NCBI GenBank assembly: GCA_029262195.1 | Contig: JAJCZX010000021.1 | Coordinates: 124,001 to 188,000 of the forward strand | Length of the DNA: 64,000 bases | Direction: 5' to 3' | Source of the DNA: Gemmatimonadota bacterium | GTDB lineage: Bacteria; Gemmatimonadota; Gemmatimonadetes; Gemmatimonadales; GWC2-71-9 | Shown: one piece after another, positions 8,162-17,519 of the stretch | Numbering within the stretch: position 1 is the first letter of the stretch | Layout: every line of letters starts with the position of its first letter | Notes under the pieces: generated by a model | The model's input: only the letters and a program-made list of their open reading frames with translations | Databases searched by the model: none | Told to the model about the DNA's origin: nothing | Made by a program: the position numbers and the translations under genes

Positions 8162-9013
8162 CTAGTCTTTTACGAAATCGACATGGACATGGTTGGGGAT
8201 TAGACCGGCGTCAGCAGCCCGCTCCAAAAGCGTCGTGACCCCTTTCCTGCCGCTCTCTCCGTAGTCGACTGTAAAGTCGTTCACGTACATTCCGACGAAC
8301 TCGTCTGCTTTAGCACGGTCTAACCCGCGGGCGTATTGCATAGCGTGGTCGAGCGCGGCCTCCCTGTGTTCGAGGGCGTAAACGATGCTTGCGCGGAGAT
8401 CTCGGGATATTTTCTGTATGAGGTCTTCTCCCAGGTCGCGCCTGATGGCGTTTCCACCAAGGGGAAGGGGCAAGCCGGTTTCCTGAAACCACCACTCACC
8501 GGTGTCGAGCCAAAGGTTGAGGCCTTCTTCGGCGTAGGTCAGTTGGCTTTCGTGAATAATCAAACCGGCGTCGACGCTCCCCTCCAATATGGCGTCGACA
8601 ATCTTGTCGAACTCGACGAAAACGGCCTCGAAATCAGGCTGAAAAAGCTGAAGTGCCAGGTAGGCCGTCGTAAGAGGACCCGGAACCGCAATTTTCTTTC
8701 CTTTGAGCGCCGTCTTGACATCGTCGGGCTTCGGGGACGTAGCCACTACCCGGGGTCCATAGCGGTTCCCGATTGAGGCTCCGTGGGGCAACAAAGCGTA
8801 CTTGTCAGCCAGATGCGCGTAAGCGTGAATCGAGATAGCGGTCACCTCTAATTCACCTTTTAGAGCTCGCTGGTTGAGTGACTCGATATCACTGAGTTCA
8901 TGGTGGTATTCACGCCCGTTAGTTGGGACCTTTCCCTCAGCCAGCGCGTAAAACATGAACGCGTCATCGGAGTCGGGGCTGTGGGCAACGCGAATGGTCT
9001 TGGATTCTGTCAT
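8162..9013 (-). CDS. mqnD: 1,4-dihydroxy-6-naphthoate synthase (MqnD)
   Basis: A 283-residue protein of the periplasmic-binding fold used by MqnD, with the family signature near the N-terminus: VAHSPDSDDAFMFYAL, then ISIHAYAHLADKYALLPHGA. MqnD converts cyclic de-hypoxanthinylfutalosine to 1,4-dihydroxy-6-naphthoate in the futalosine route to menaquinone, in the cytoplasm. It overlaps the upstream zinc-ribbon gene by four bases (ATGA), so they form an operon. No other mqn gene is in the window. Confidence 0.93.
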   Translation of the reverse strand: MTESKTIRVAHSPDSDDAFMFYALAEGKVPTNGREYHHELSDIESLNQRALKGELEVTAISIHAYAHLADKYALLPHGASIGNRYGPRVVATSPKPDDVKTALKGKKIAVPGPLTTAYLALQLFQPDFEAVFVEFDKIVDAILEGSVDAGLIIHESQLTYAEEGLNLWLDTGEWWFQETGLPLPLGGNAIRRDLGEDLIQKISRDLRASIVYALEHREAALDHAMQYARGLDRAKADEFVGMYVNDFTVDYGESGRKGVTTLLERAADAGLIPNHVHVDFVKD

Positions 9014-9774
9014 TGGGTGCTCGCTATGGCCTCTTCTCTGAACGACTCCACAGTGCGCTGGTGGGCCCTGTATTCGATTCGATCGAGAGCAATTTCGTTG
9101 TCAAATGCCGCTAAGAAATCGCGGTATGCTGCTGTCAGAGTTTCTTGTTCTCCAGATAGTTGAGCGACCGTGGCCCTAACTACCTTGGCCAGCAAATGGT
9201 TGGGAAAGGATTGTTCGATGGTGTCAGCCTGAGCCAGCGCAGAAGCGGCGTCCCCCCCTACGGACAAAATCATACCCAGATCGTAACGGGCATCGGTGTC
9301 GAGCGGGCCCAGGTTTTCGTATGCCTGGATAGCCATTGGAGAAAAGAAGGAGACCTCGCCCGAATCACCTCGCTCTGCCGCGCCCATCACACGGTCGAAA
9401 AGGCGGTTGGCCTGTTCCCTGGGGCTCATGGATGTAAGGTCTGTGGTCGCTGTCGCCAAGCCGGACGTTTGTTGGCCTACTGGCGCGGGGCCCACGGTCG
9501 GGATGTTGGACATGCCGTTTCTCGCAATTACGACCACGATGAGGAGGACGATAGACGCGCCGGCTACGATCCAGGGGATTCGGTTCGCTGCCGCGGCCGG
9601 TCCGCCTGCTGGCCGGCCTCCGGTTGGAGTTCCACAACCCGGGCAAAATCTGGCGCCCGGCCTCGTTTCCGAGCCACAGGAAGAACAATTGACTCCAGTG
9701 GTCGGCGTTCCACATTCCTCGCAGAACTTCCCACTGACGTTGTGTCCGCATTTGGTGCATTTAGTATTCGTCAT
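9010..9774 (-). CDS. Double zinc-ribbon, single-membrane-span protein
   Basis: 254 residues. Two zinc ribbons occur at the N-terminus (Cys at about 6, 9, 18, 21 and 30, 33, 44, 47), then a Gly/Ala-rich linker, one membrane helix (about 66-85) and a helical C-terminal domain of TPR-like character facing the periplasm. Such DZR proteins are common in this kind of genome, with unknown roles. It is the first gene of a two-gene unit with mqnD (ATGA overlap); nothing in it points to quinone synthesis. Confidence 0.75.
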   Translation of the reverse strand: MTNTKCTKCGHNVSGKFCEECGTPTTGVNCSSCGSETRPGARFCPGCGTPTGGRPAGGPAAAANRIPWIVAGASIVLLIVVVIARNGMSNIPTVGPAPVGQQTSGLATATTDLTSMSPREQANRLFDRVMGAAERGDSGEVSFFSPMAIQAYENLGPLDTDARYDLGMILSVGGDAASALAQADTIEQSFPNHLLAKVVRATVAQLSGEQETLTAAYRDFLAAFDNEIALDRIEYRAHQRTVESFREEAIASTQ

Positions 9775-9834
9775 AAGGCACGCAATCTAAACGGAAATCC
9801 GATCTGGATGAACTACGACCTTGGTTAAATCTCT

Positions 9835-12078
9835 TTGAAGCATTCTTTGATTTTCATTTTACTCCTGCTGGGTGCGGCAAATGGGTTGAGTGGACAGGAA
9901 ACGCGTTCAATTTCGGGTAGCGTTCGATCTCGTTTGGACAGCACTGGTTTAGATCGCACAGTTGTCAGTGTGGTCGGCTCTGGTTTGTCTACGAGGTCGG
10001 GTCCCCTGGGGAATTTTCGTATTCAATCGGCGCCGACCCGGAATTTTCGACTGACGGCCGCACGACCCGGTTTCGAGCCGGAGACCCTGGCGGTCACCGT
10101 AGGAGCCACCACCGTCGACATTTTTTTGAATCCAATTCCAGTTGAGCTAAACGCGGTTCTAGTGCGAGGTGTTTCCGGCGCACTGGACCGCTTTCTGGAC
10201 GATCCACAAACCTCAAGAGTTACGCTGGGAGTGGTGGACATCCAACGTGCTCCTGCCCTCATGGAAGCCGATGTTTTGCGTTCCGTTCAACTGTTGCCCG
10301 GGACGGTTTCGAAAAACGACTATTCGGTTGGTTTTAATGTTCGCGGTGGCGAATCAGATCAGAATCTGGTCCTCCTTGATGGAGTCACCGTGTTCAACCC
10401 GTCACACCTGGGCGGTCTGTTTAGCGTCTTTGACGCGTCTGCTATCAACGATGTGAACTTTCAAACAGGTGCCTTTTCAGCCCGATATGACGGTCGGTTG
10501 AGCAGCGTTGTCGATATCGGTATGCGCCAGGGCAACGACCAACGGGTCGCGGTGTCTGGCCAGCTTTCGTTGCTTTCGTCCAAGCTTTTGGTGGAGGGAC
10601 CCATAGGGGCCGGTTCTTTCATAGTCGGAGCTCGGAGAACCTATATCGACGGGGTTGTGGGAGCGTTCAGCAAGGAAGAGGTGCCGTATTACTTTGGCGA
10701 CCTCGTGGGGCGATTGGATTTCCCGATTGGCGAGTCGTCTCATATTTCTGTGACAGGTTATTGGGGAAGGGACAACCTTGATTTTGAACTTGTAGAACCG
10801 AAAGGGACCGATGACGGGGTAAACCTCGACTTCAATTGGGGCAACCGACTGCTGGGAGTAAACACAACTCACACGTTTGGGGTTGTTGATGTACAAAACC
10901 ATTTGAGCGTTACTGAATTTTCAACGGGTCTGGGACTGCTCCCGGGAATTATTCGGTATGACAACAGCGCGCGCCTGCTCACAGCGAGATCAACGGCCAC
11001 CTATCATCCGACGCCCGACAGAGATCGAACCTTCGGCATCTCTGCGCAGCGGTACGACATGGACTTCCGGTTGGGAAGTACCGATGCAGCGGTGACGTTT
11101 ATAGACCAGGGATACCAGCCGACGATCTTATCAGCTTTTTTTGACGAAGTTTGGCGGGTAAATACGAGGGTTATCGTTTCGACGGGTTTTCGGTTCGACA
11201 AAGGGGCCGGGTCCGCTAATTTCGGCCGCCTTTCACCCAGAATATCGGGCAAGGTTTTCGTCGACAACACAACTGCGTTGACGGCCTCAGCCGGAATTTT
11301 TCACCAGGCCATACATTCGCTCAGGGACCAGGAACAACCGCTCACGATTTTCGAGTTCTGGATCGGCGCCGACTCGGTTGTTCCTGTGGCGAGGGCCGAT
11401 CACTTCGTCCTGGGGTTGGAAAAATGGTTCGGTACGGAGCACTCTCTTTCTATCGAAGCGTACCGCAAGGATTATACGGATTTGTTGACGGTTAACAGGC
11501 TTGACGATCCAGATATACTCGGCGACGAATTTTTGGAGACGACGGGTAGGTCGGAGGGTTTTGATTTCCACTTCAAAAGGCACACCGGACGTTGGCGCGG
11601 TTGGATTTCTTATTCGTTTCTCAAAGCACATCGCGAGCTTCCGGGCGAGCGTTTTCCTCCGTCACAGGACCGGCGCCACAGCCTTAATGTTGTACTCACA
11701 GGTCCAGGTCCCCTGGGTAGCGATATGGGAGTGCGATGGGGTTTCGGGTCTCCTATCCCTTTCACTGGAATCGTGGGTGAGTTCAACCACAGAGAGTACT
11801 CCGCCTTCGCCAACGGGTTTGTTTCCAGTCAACCGGAGCCCATTGGCTCGGCGCTGAACGCAGAACGTTATCCTAGCTACTCCCGGTTGGATCTTAGTTT
11901 TCGTTGGCCAACGAGGAAGTGGGGGGGTACCCTGACTCCGTTCGTGAATCTGTTGAACGCCTACAACAGACAAAACGTGTTTCTCTATTTCTTTGATTTC
12001 ACAGAGTCACCGGTGACAAGAACTGGCATCTCACAACTGCCACTACTTCCAACAGTGGGTGTCGAATTCCGGTGGTGA
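9835..12078 (+). CDS. TonB-dependent outer-membrane receptor
   Basis: 747 residues: signal peptide (ends about GLSGQ), a carboxypeptidase-regulatory-like beta domain (about 22-105), a TonB plug (about 115-220, with VGFNVRGGESDQNLVLLDGV), and a beta-barrel ending in GVEFRW. These receptors import large ligands across the outer membrane with energy from TonB-ExbBD. The start is TTG at 9835, which fits the signal peptide. The stop overlaps the start of a DUF4249-like lipoprotein by seven bases, so the two are translated together. The substrate is unknown. Confidence 0.9.
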   Translation: MKHSLIFILLLLGAANGLSGQETRSISGSVRSRLDSTGLDRTVVSVVGSGLSTRSGPLGNFRIQSAPTRNFRLTAARPGFEPETLAVTVGATTVDIFLNPIPVELNAVLVRGVSGALDRFLDDPQTSRVTLGVVDIQRAPALMEADVLRSVQLLPGTVSKNDYSVGFNVRGGESDQNLVLLDGVTVFNPSHLGGLFSVFDASAINDVNFQTGAFSARYDGRLSSVVDIGMRQGNDQRVAVSGQLSLLSSKLLVEGPIGAGSFIVGARRTYIDGVVGAFSKEEVPYYFGDLVGRLDFPIGESSHISVTGYWGRDNLDFELVEPKGTDDGVNLDFNWGNRLLGVNTTHTFGVVDVQNHLSVTEFSTGLGLLPGIIRYDNSARLLTARSTATYHPTPDRDRTFGISAQRYDMDFRLGSTDAAVTFIDQGYQPTILSAFFDEVWRVNTRVIVSTGFRFDKGAGSANFGRLSPRISGKVFVDNTTALTASAGIFHQAIHSLRDQEQPLTIFEFWIGADSVVPVARADHFVLGLEKWFGTEHSLSIEAYRKDYTDLLTVNRLDDPDILGDEFLETTGRSEGFDFHFKRHTGRWRGWISYSFLKAHRELPGERFPPSQDRRHSLNVVLTGPGPLGSDMGVRWGFGSPIPFTGIVGEFNHREYSAFANGFVSSQPEPIGSALNAERYPSYSRLDLSFRWPTRKWGGTLTPFVNLLNAYNRQNVFLYFFDFTESPVTRTGISQLPLLPTVGVEFRW

Positions 12079-13259
12079 AAAACAGATACTTTCCCGCGCT
12101 TGCTACCGTCTTGTATTCAATGACGCTTGCCGGATGTGAACTCTCCGAGGTTGTAGTTCCCAACGGCGATCCGATTGTAGTGGTGCAGGCTGTTATGCGT
12201 CCTGATCTCGCGGTACAGTCTGTCTTCGTCGAACGGTCTTTGGTGGGCGATGAAGAGCTCGAAGATGACGAAGACGCCATCGCGATTATCAACGCGACTG
12301 TGACCGTTACCAACCTGACCAGGAGCACGCTTCGATGTTCAGGTCCGATAGCATTTACACTGGTTGATTCCGACCGAGGAAGATATGAGTCGCCGATCGG
12401 TGGCTGTCCGCTCCTTGAGGTTGGTGACAACATGGAGTTGAACGTCGAGACCCCGGGAGGCGAAAAAGTTTTCGGCACGATGAAGGTTCCAGAAATGCGT
12501 TCGATTATGGTCACGCAAACGGGGATCAGGTTGCCCACGGGCGTCGAAAGAATTGAACTGAATCGCGAACTTGATACTCTCCTTTTCGACGTTGTAGCCG
12601 GTAGCGGTCGAGGTCTTTTCGTGGAATCGCAGAGCCTGACCGGCTTAATCGGAATTGACCGGCGCCTGAGCTTCTTCGTCGATACGGTTTCTGTGCAGCT
12701 GGTGGGCGACCTGATTAGCGATTTCGACGATGATGGCGCTCAACTTTTTAGAGCTGGACGTTTTGCGAACGTTTCGATCGGGTTGATGGACGAGAATTTT
12801 TTCAGGTTCAATCAAACTCGAAATGATCCGTTTACCGGCAGAGGTTTCGACAACCGGCTGGAAGGTGGTTTGGGGGTTTTTGGTGGTGTGGATGCACGAT
12901 TTTTCTCCGTGAGGGCCGTGGCCAATATCGACGATCCGAGAGAAGGGATCTACCGGCTCAGGGGAGACTTCGGCATGGGTCAGGTCGATATCACCTGGGA
13001 ACTTTACCTTGTCGAGAACACACCGCAGGCGGAGTTCTCAGCGTTCGTGAGCGGTATCTGGCCCGGTCTTTCCGGGCCCTTGAATACCAGTCTCGATGGG
13101 ACTTTTAACCTTGATATTCTGGAGGCGGTGTTTGACCTGTCTATTGCGACTCCGAATGTATTCATTTTCAGAGGAGACAACGCTCTTGCCCAGTCGTTTG
13201 AAATTCAGGTAAGCGACGGTAACAACGCGATACTTGGCACTCTACAGGTAACCCGCTAG
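12072..13259 (+). CDS. DUF4249-like lipoprotein, partner of the TonB receptor
   Basis: 395 residues with a lipoprotein signal (TLAGC) after a short basic start (GTG at 12072). The mature part opens with PNGDPIVVVQAVMRPDLAVQ followed by beta-rich segments, as in DUF4249 proteins that sit beside TonB receptors of Bacteroidota and Gemmatimonadota. It probably lies on the periplasmic or outer face and helps the receptor; this role is inferred from the overlap and family habit. Family assignment is by resemblance only. Confidence 0.7.
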   Translation: MVKNRYFPALATVLYSMTLAGCELSEVVVPNGDPIVVVQAVMRPDLAVQSVFVERSLVGDEELEDDEDAIAIINATVTVTNLTRSTLRCSGPIAFTLVDSDRGRYESPIGGCPLLEVGDNMELNVETPGGEKVFGTMKVPEMRSIMVTQTGIRLPTGVERIELNRELDTLLFDVVAGSGRGLFVESQSLTGLIGIDRRLSFFVDTVSVQLVGDLISDFDDDGAQLFRAGRFANVSIGLMDENFFRFNQTRNDPFTGRGFDNRLEGGLGVFGGVDARFFSVRAVANIDDPREGIYRLRGDFGMGQVDITWELYLVENTPQAEFSAFVSGIWPGLSGPLNTSLDGTFNLDILEAVFDLSIATPNVFIFRGDNALAQSFEIQVSDGNNAILGTLQVTR

Positions 13260-13291
13260 CAAATGGTGACCCTGTTCATTAACGTAAGCCC

Positions 13292-13591
13292 ATGAGTTCT
13301 GATTCCGAAAAGGGAGCCAAACCCAAGGGTTTCGACCCTCCTTACGCAGAAATAAAGGCTCGCCAGATGGGCGAGCTGCAGCGTGGTGATCAACACTGGG
13401 AGGTTGTCCTCGAAGCTGCGCGGGATCAGGAAGTGGGCGTTATACGTGGCAGGATACGTTTCGTGTCGGGGGCCGAACACAGGCTTTCAGGATGGATTTT
13501 CCTCGAATGGTCCGACAAAGAAATCGAAGATCGCTTCACTGATTTTTCTGCTCAGGAGCTGTGGAATCTGTTGGATTCTATCAACACCTAA
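13292..13591 (+). CDS. Hypothetical protein, 99 aa
   Basis: Unrecognised soluble protein with a compact beta core (VGVIRGRIRFVSG...LSGWIFLEW) and a C-terminal helix. No signal peptide. It lies between the TonB pair and glnA, on the same strand, and is probably separate from glnA since an inverted repeat and leader follow it. Confidence 0.6.
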   Translation: MSSDSEKGAKPKGFDPPYAEIKARQMGELQRGDQHWEVVLEAARDQEVGVIRGRIRFVSGAEHRLSGWIFLEWSDKEIEDRFTDFSAQELWNLLDSINT

Positions 13592-13610
13592 CCACTGCCA
13601 ATCTAGTTAA

Positions 13611-13634
13611 ATTTGACGTTTTGTTAGTCAAAAT
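13611..13634. promoter_or_regulatory. Inverted repeat upstream of glnA
   Basis: TTTGAC (13612-13617) and GTCAAA (13627-13632) are spaced by nine bases, in the only long leader before glnA. The left arm also forms a TTGACG -35-like sequence. It may be an operator for nitrogen control; the binding protein is unknown. Confidence 0.3.
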
Positions 13635-13780
13635 AGCTACAACGTGCTCAAAATCAGACAAGAAACTGGCAAAGAATCAAGAAAAGGTGCACGCTGCTCT
13701 AATTTTTGTTGACATCGCAGTTTTTGGCCCGTAACTTCCAGTCGTTCCTGGTTTTTTCCCGACAACAGCGGAGTCAAAAA

Positions 13781-15151
13781 GTGGCTGCAACAAAATCAAA
13801 GAAGAGCAGACCGATAAACACTAAAGAGGCAAGTAAAGCAGATATTTTGAAACTCGCGAAAGCGGAAGGTGTCCAGTTTCTTCGTCTGCAATTCACTGAC
13901 ATCACGGGAGTGAACAAGAATATTGAGGTGCCTCGCAGTCAGTTCGAAAAGGCTGTCAACGGCGACATCATGTTTGACGGTTCATCCATTGAAGGCTTTG
14001 TGCGGATTGAAGAAAGCGACATGATCTTGAATCCCGACCTCGACACTTTTCAGGTTTTTCCTCACGAAGATGAGGGGGGTAAAGTTGCCCGGCTCATTTG
14101 TGATATTTACACTCCCGACGGGAACCCCTTCGAAGGATGTCCGCGCCAGGCTCTGAAAAAGCAGATCTCCATAGCCTCCAAGATGGGTTACGAAATGATG
14201 GCTGGAGTCGAGGCGGAGTTTTTCCTCTTCAATTTGGATGAATACGGAAAGACTCTGATGGAGACCAACGATACCGGTGGCTATTTTGACATGACTCCGA
14301 TTGATCAGGGCGAGCCTATTCGTCGCCTGATTATTGAAGACCTCGAGTTTATGGGTCTGGAAGTGGAGGCAGGGCACCACGAAGTTGCCCCGGGTCAGCA
14401 CGAAATCGATTTCAAGTATGAAGAGGCGCTGGTGACAGCCGATAGCTTGACGACCTTTAAGTTCGTCGTGCGAAGTGTCGCTTACAGCCACGGTTTTGCG
14501 GCGACGTTCATGCCCAAACCGATTGAAGGTCAAAACGGTTCAGGAATGCACACCCACCAATCCTTGTTCAAAGGTGGTAAGAACTCCTTCTATGATCCCA
14601 AGGCCAAGTGGCAGTTGTCCAAAACTGCGTTGGCATACATTGGAGGACTTTTGGAGCATGCCCCCGGACTTGTTGCGGTCACAAATCCACTTATCAATAG
14701 CTACAAGAGGTTGGTACCGGGCTACGAAGCGCCGATCAATGTTGCGTGGAGCATGCGAAACCGTTCTCCAATGATCAGGATCCCGGACAAACGCGGTCCC
14801 AGCACCCGTTGCGAGCTGCGGATGCCGGATCCTTCTGCTAATGCTTATCTGGCGCTGGCGGTTCAGCTGGCGGCGGGAATAGATGGTGTTAAGCGCAAAC
14901 TCACTCCGCCGGATCCGGTCAACAAGAATATCTTCACCATGAGCCAGCGCGAGCGCAAAAGAAACAAGATCACCGAACTGCCGCGCGATCTTCACGAAGC
15001 ACTTGACTGTTTGGAGAAGGATCAGGTTATTCAGGATGCCCTCGGACCGCATATTTTTGAGCGTTTCCTCGAAGCCAAGCGGACCGAGTGGAAAGAATAC
15101 TCGGCAATGGTGAGCTCCTGGGAGGTCGACAGATATCTAGGGAAGTTCTAA
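13781..15151 (+). CDS. glnA: Glutamine synthetase type I (GSI-alpha)
   Basis: Makes glutamine from glutamate, ammonia and ATP as a cytoplasmic dodecamer. Motifs seen: FDGSSIEGF, GVEAEFFLF, NGSGMHTHQSLF and NRSPMIRIP. The region where enteric enzymes have an adenylylated Tyr (NLYDLPPEE) reads NKNIFTMSQRERKRNKI here, like Bacillus GlnA, so control by adenylylation is unlikely and this is the GSI-alpha type. I chose GTG at 13781 (GGAG eight bases upstream), giving 456 residues, the normal length; the frame is open to 13706. Confidence 0.95.
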   Translation: MAATKSKKSRPINTKEASKADILKLAKAEGVQFLRLQFTDITGVNKNIEVPRSQFEKAVNGDIMFDGSSIEGFVRIEESDMILNPDLDTFQVFPHEDEGGKVARLICDIYTPDGNPFEGCPRQALKKQISIASKMGYEMMAGVEAEFFLFNLDEYGKTLMETNDTGGYFDMTPIDQGEPIRRLIIEDLEFMGLEVEAGHHEVAPGQHEIDFKYEEALVTADSLTTFKFVVRSVAYSHGFAATFMPKPIEGQNGSGMHTHQSLFKGGKNSFYDPKAKWQLSKTALAYIGGLLEHAPGLVAVTNPLINSYKRLVPGYEAPINVAWSMRNRSPMIRIPDKRGPSTRCELRMPDPSANAYLALAVQLAAGIDGVKRKLTPPDPVNKNIFTMSQRERKRNKITELPRDLHEALDCLEKDQVIQDALGPHIFERFLEAKRTEWKEYSAMVSSWEVDRYLGKF

Positions 15152-15945
15152 AGCTCGACATAGATGCACTCCTTATAGACCTCGATGGGACGGTCTACAC
15201 GGATTCGGGACCCATACCCGGTGCCCTGGCGGCTCTTGAGTCACTCAGGGATCGGGGGGTCCCGTTTCGTTTTGTTACGAACACGACCAGGGCGCCTCGC
15301 CGAAAAGTGGTGGAGCGGTTACTAGAATATGGGATTGAGGTAAACAACGAGGACCTGTTTACTGCGGTCACCGCTGCTGCGAGCCGATTGCGCGCCCTCG
15401 GGGTGAAAACCATTGCTCCATTTCTGGAAGAAGAAACCTTAGAGGATCTGGACGGGTTCAGTTTTAGCGGGGGAGTTTCATCTACCGCGGGCCAGCCGGA
15501 TGCGGTCCTTCTGGGTGACCTCGGTAACCGGTGGACGGTGGACATGCTCAACGAAGCGTTCCGGTATGTGATGGATGGGGCTCAACTGGTGGCGCTACAA
15601 AAGAACAAATACTGGCAGGACGGGGGGCAATTGGCGATGGATGCGGGTCCCTTTGTTGTTGCGGTTGAGTTCGCCACTGGCAGGGCCGCCGAAATATGTG
15701 GCAAGCCGGACAAGCTATTCTTTAAGGCCGCTCAAAGCGCGCTCGGTCTGGCAGGAAGCGCTGAACATGTTGGCTCGATCGCAATGATCGGGGACGATCT
15801 TCTCGGAGACATCAAAGGAGCACAGGACGTAGATATGCAGGGTTGGTTGGTTATGACAGGCAAATTTCGAGAAAAGGACCTTTCGTCGTCGGTCGTGCCC
15901 GACAGGGTGCTCTCGTCTTTAGCAGACCTAATCGACCTGCTCTAA
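15088..15945 (+). CDS. HAD-IIA family phosphatase (NagD/LHPP-like)
   Basis: Motifs of the HAD superfamily: DLDGTVY (nucleophile Asp), FVTNTTRAPRRK (motif II) and MIGDDLLGDIKGA (motif IV). The order and the cap suggest the HAD-IIA group, which includes NagD and LHPP; substrates are small phosphoesters. The only regular start is ATG at 15088, inside the end of glnA, giving a 64-base overlap. The conserved part begins about at 15152, just after the glnA stop, where no ATG, GTG or TTG is available, so the true start is unsure. Probably coupled to glnA. Confidence 0.85.
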   Translation: MERILGNGELLGGRQISREVLKLDIDALLIDLDGTVYTDSGPIPGALAALESLRDRGVPFRFVTNTTRAPRRKVVERLLEYGIEVNNEDLFTAVTAAASRLRALGVKTIAPFLEEETLEDLDGFSFSGGVSSTAGQPDAVLLGDLGNRWTVDMLNEAFRYVMDGAQLVALQKNKYWQDGGQLAMDAGPFVVAVEFATGRAAEICGKPDKLFFKAAQSALGLAGSAEHVGSIAMIGDDLLGDIKGAQDVDMQGWLVMTGKFREKDLSSSVVPDRVLSSLADLIDLL

Positions 15946-15950
15946 TATCA

Positions 15951-17519
15951 ATGCGCGTTCGAGTTTTTCTGGGGGCTCTGAGCCTCATGTCTCTATATCC
16001 TTCCTTCGGTCGGGCGCAACAGGCCTCGAATCCCCCGGTCGTCGATTCGATTGCTGTTATCACACATAACGTTTTTCGCAGTGAAGAAGCGTCGAGCAAC
16101 CTGTTATTTCGTCTTGCCAACGGAGTGCGTTTTCGCACCAGGTCTTCGGTTGTGTGGAGAGAGATACTTTTTGACCAGGGGGCACCGTATGATTCGGCGA
16201 CGGTGGCTGAAACCGAACGCAACCTGCGAAGACTGAGGATTTTTCGAAGGGTTGAGATCGATTCGGTCAGGGTAGATGGTCGATTGGTTGTGGTCGTTGA
16301 AACTGACGATGCGTGGAGCACGCAGTTCCAGTTCAATCTCCGGTCAACGGGCTCGGTTCTCACCGGCTCGGTCGCTCTTTCCGAGGAGAACTTCCTGGGT
16401 GGTGGAAACCAGGCCAGCGTTGGATACCGGGACGAGCCCGATCGTACCGCCGTCACCTTCCGTACACAGATGAGACGGGTCGGTGGTTCGCGTTTCACGG
16501 GAGGCGTGTTGTACGACGATCTTTCTGACGGTTTCATCGTGTCATGGAACGCCGGTGTGCCTTTCCAATCTTTGACCCACCGTGAAGCTGTAGTTCTGAC
16601 TGGTACCAATCAGCAACGGCGAATTTTGCATTTCCGCGATGGGCTCGTGGCCGACTCTCTCCAGAAAAGAACCTTTCAGAACAACCTCTCAGCTGCCATC
16701 GCAACGACGGCGACTTCCCGCGGCTATGTCAGGTTAGGACTTCAGGCGCAGGTGCGCCGAGAAGAGTACGTAGCCTTCCAGGACACCGGACTGGTTGTTC
16801 CGGACACGGTGACAGGAGCCGTGGGAGCCTACGTGGATGTTGTGCGCCCGCGTTTTGCCGTAGTGACTCACTACAACGGGTTTGATCGGGAGGAAGACGT
16901 AAACCTCAGCACTCGATTCCTCTTCACAGCTTGGGTGGCGCCCACCGCATTCGGTTATCGAGAAAACGGTATTGGTCCAACTGCTTTTGTTAGTACGGGG
17001 GCCGTGATGGGGGATTTCTTTGCCAGATTGAGTGTGCGGGCCAACGGCCTGTTCACAGCCTCAAGCCTGGATTCGGGCCAGGTGTTTGGGTCCGCGACAA
17101 TTGCGTCAAAGGTGCTAGACCGCCACGCTACGGTTCTGCACGTTGAGGCCGGTGCGAGAAAGGGGCAGCCGCCCGGTCAGGACTTCGATCTTGGCCACGG
17201 GGTAGGTCCCCGGTCCTTCGAGCCTCACGCCTTCACGGGAAATCGAATGATCTGGGGTATTCTGGAACACAGGTGGTTTGCTGTCGACGAGGTTCTGGGG
17301 TTGTTCGGGGTTGGCGTCGCCGGATTCCTCGATTACGGAGGCGCCTGGTTTAACGACGAACCTGCCAGGCTTGGCGGTAACGTCGGACTCGGTCTGCGGA
17401 TCGGCAATTCGCGATCAAGTGCAACCAATACTGGTCGCTTTGACCTTGCCTATCGCTACGGCGAAGGTTTCGAGGACAAGCGCTGGGTCTTCAGCTTTGG
17501 AAGGGCCTTCGTTTTCTAG
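15951..17519 (+). CDS. Omp85/BamA-like outer-membrane protein
   Basis: 522 residues: signal peptide (MRVRVFLGALSLMSLYPSFGRAQ), a POTRA-like domain (about 45-110, with AETERNLRRLRIFRRVEID as in BamA POTRA modules) and a C-terminal barrel ending in GRAFVF. With one POTRA-like domain it is shorter than BamA, so it is a relative with unknown substrate, perhaps in protein or lipid insertion. The start at 15951 gives the signal peptide directly, five bases after the HAD gene stop. It converges with pilT, sharing four bases at the stops. Confidence 0.8.
   Translation: MRVRVFLGALSLMSLYPSFGRAQQASNPPVVDSIAVITHNVFRSEEASSNLLFRLANGVRFRTRSSVVWREILFDQGAPYDSATVAETERNLRRLRIFRRVEIDSVRVDGRLVVVVETDDAWSTQFQFNLRSTGSVLTGSVALSEENFLGGGNQASVGYRDEPDRTAVTFRTQMRRVGGSRFTGGVLYDDLSDGFIVSWNAGVPFQSLTHREAVVLTGTNQQRRILHFRDGLVADSLQKRTFQNNLSAAIATTATSRGYVRLGLQAQVRREEYVAFQDTGLVVPDTVTGAVGAYVDVVRPRFAVVTHYNGFDREEDVNLSTRFLFTAWVAPTAFGYRENGIGPTAFVSTGAVMGDFFARLSVRANGLFTASSLDSGQVFGSATIASKVLDRHATVLHVEAGARKGQPPGQDFDLGHGVGPRSFEPHAFTGNRMIWGILEHRWFAVDEVLGLFGVGVAGFLDYGGAWFNDEPARLGGNVGLGLRIGNSRSSATNTGRFDLAYRYGEGFEDKRWVFSFGRAFVF

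Noticed and set aside
9160-9828. Plus-strand frame of 222 codons antisense to the zinc-ribbon protein
   Set aside because: The minus-strand gene has ordered CxxC motifs and couples to mqnD.
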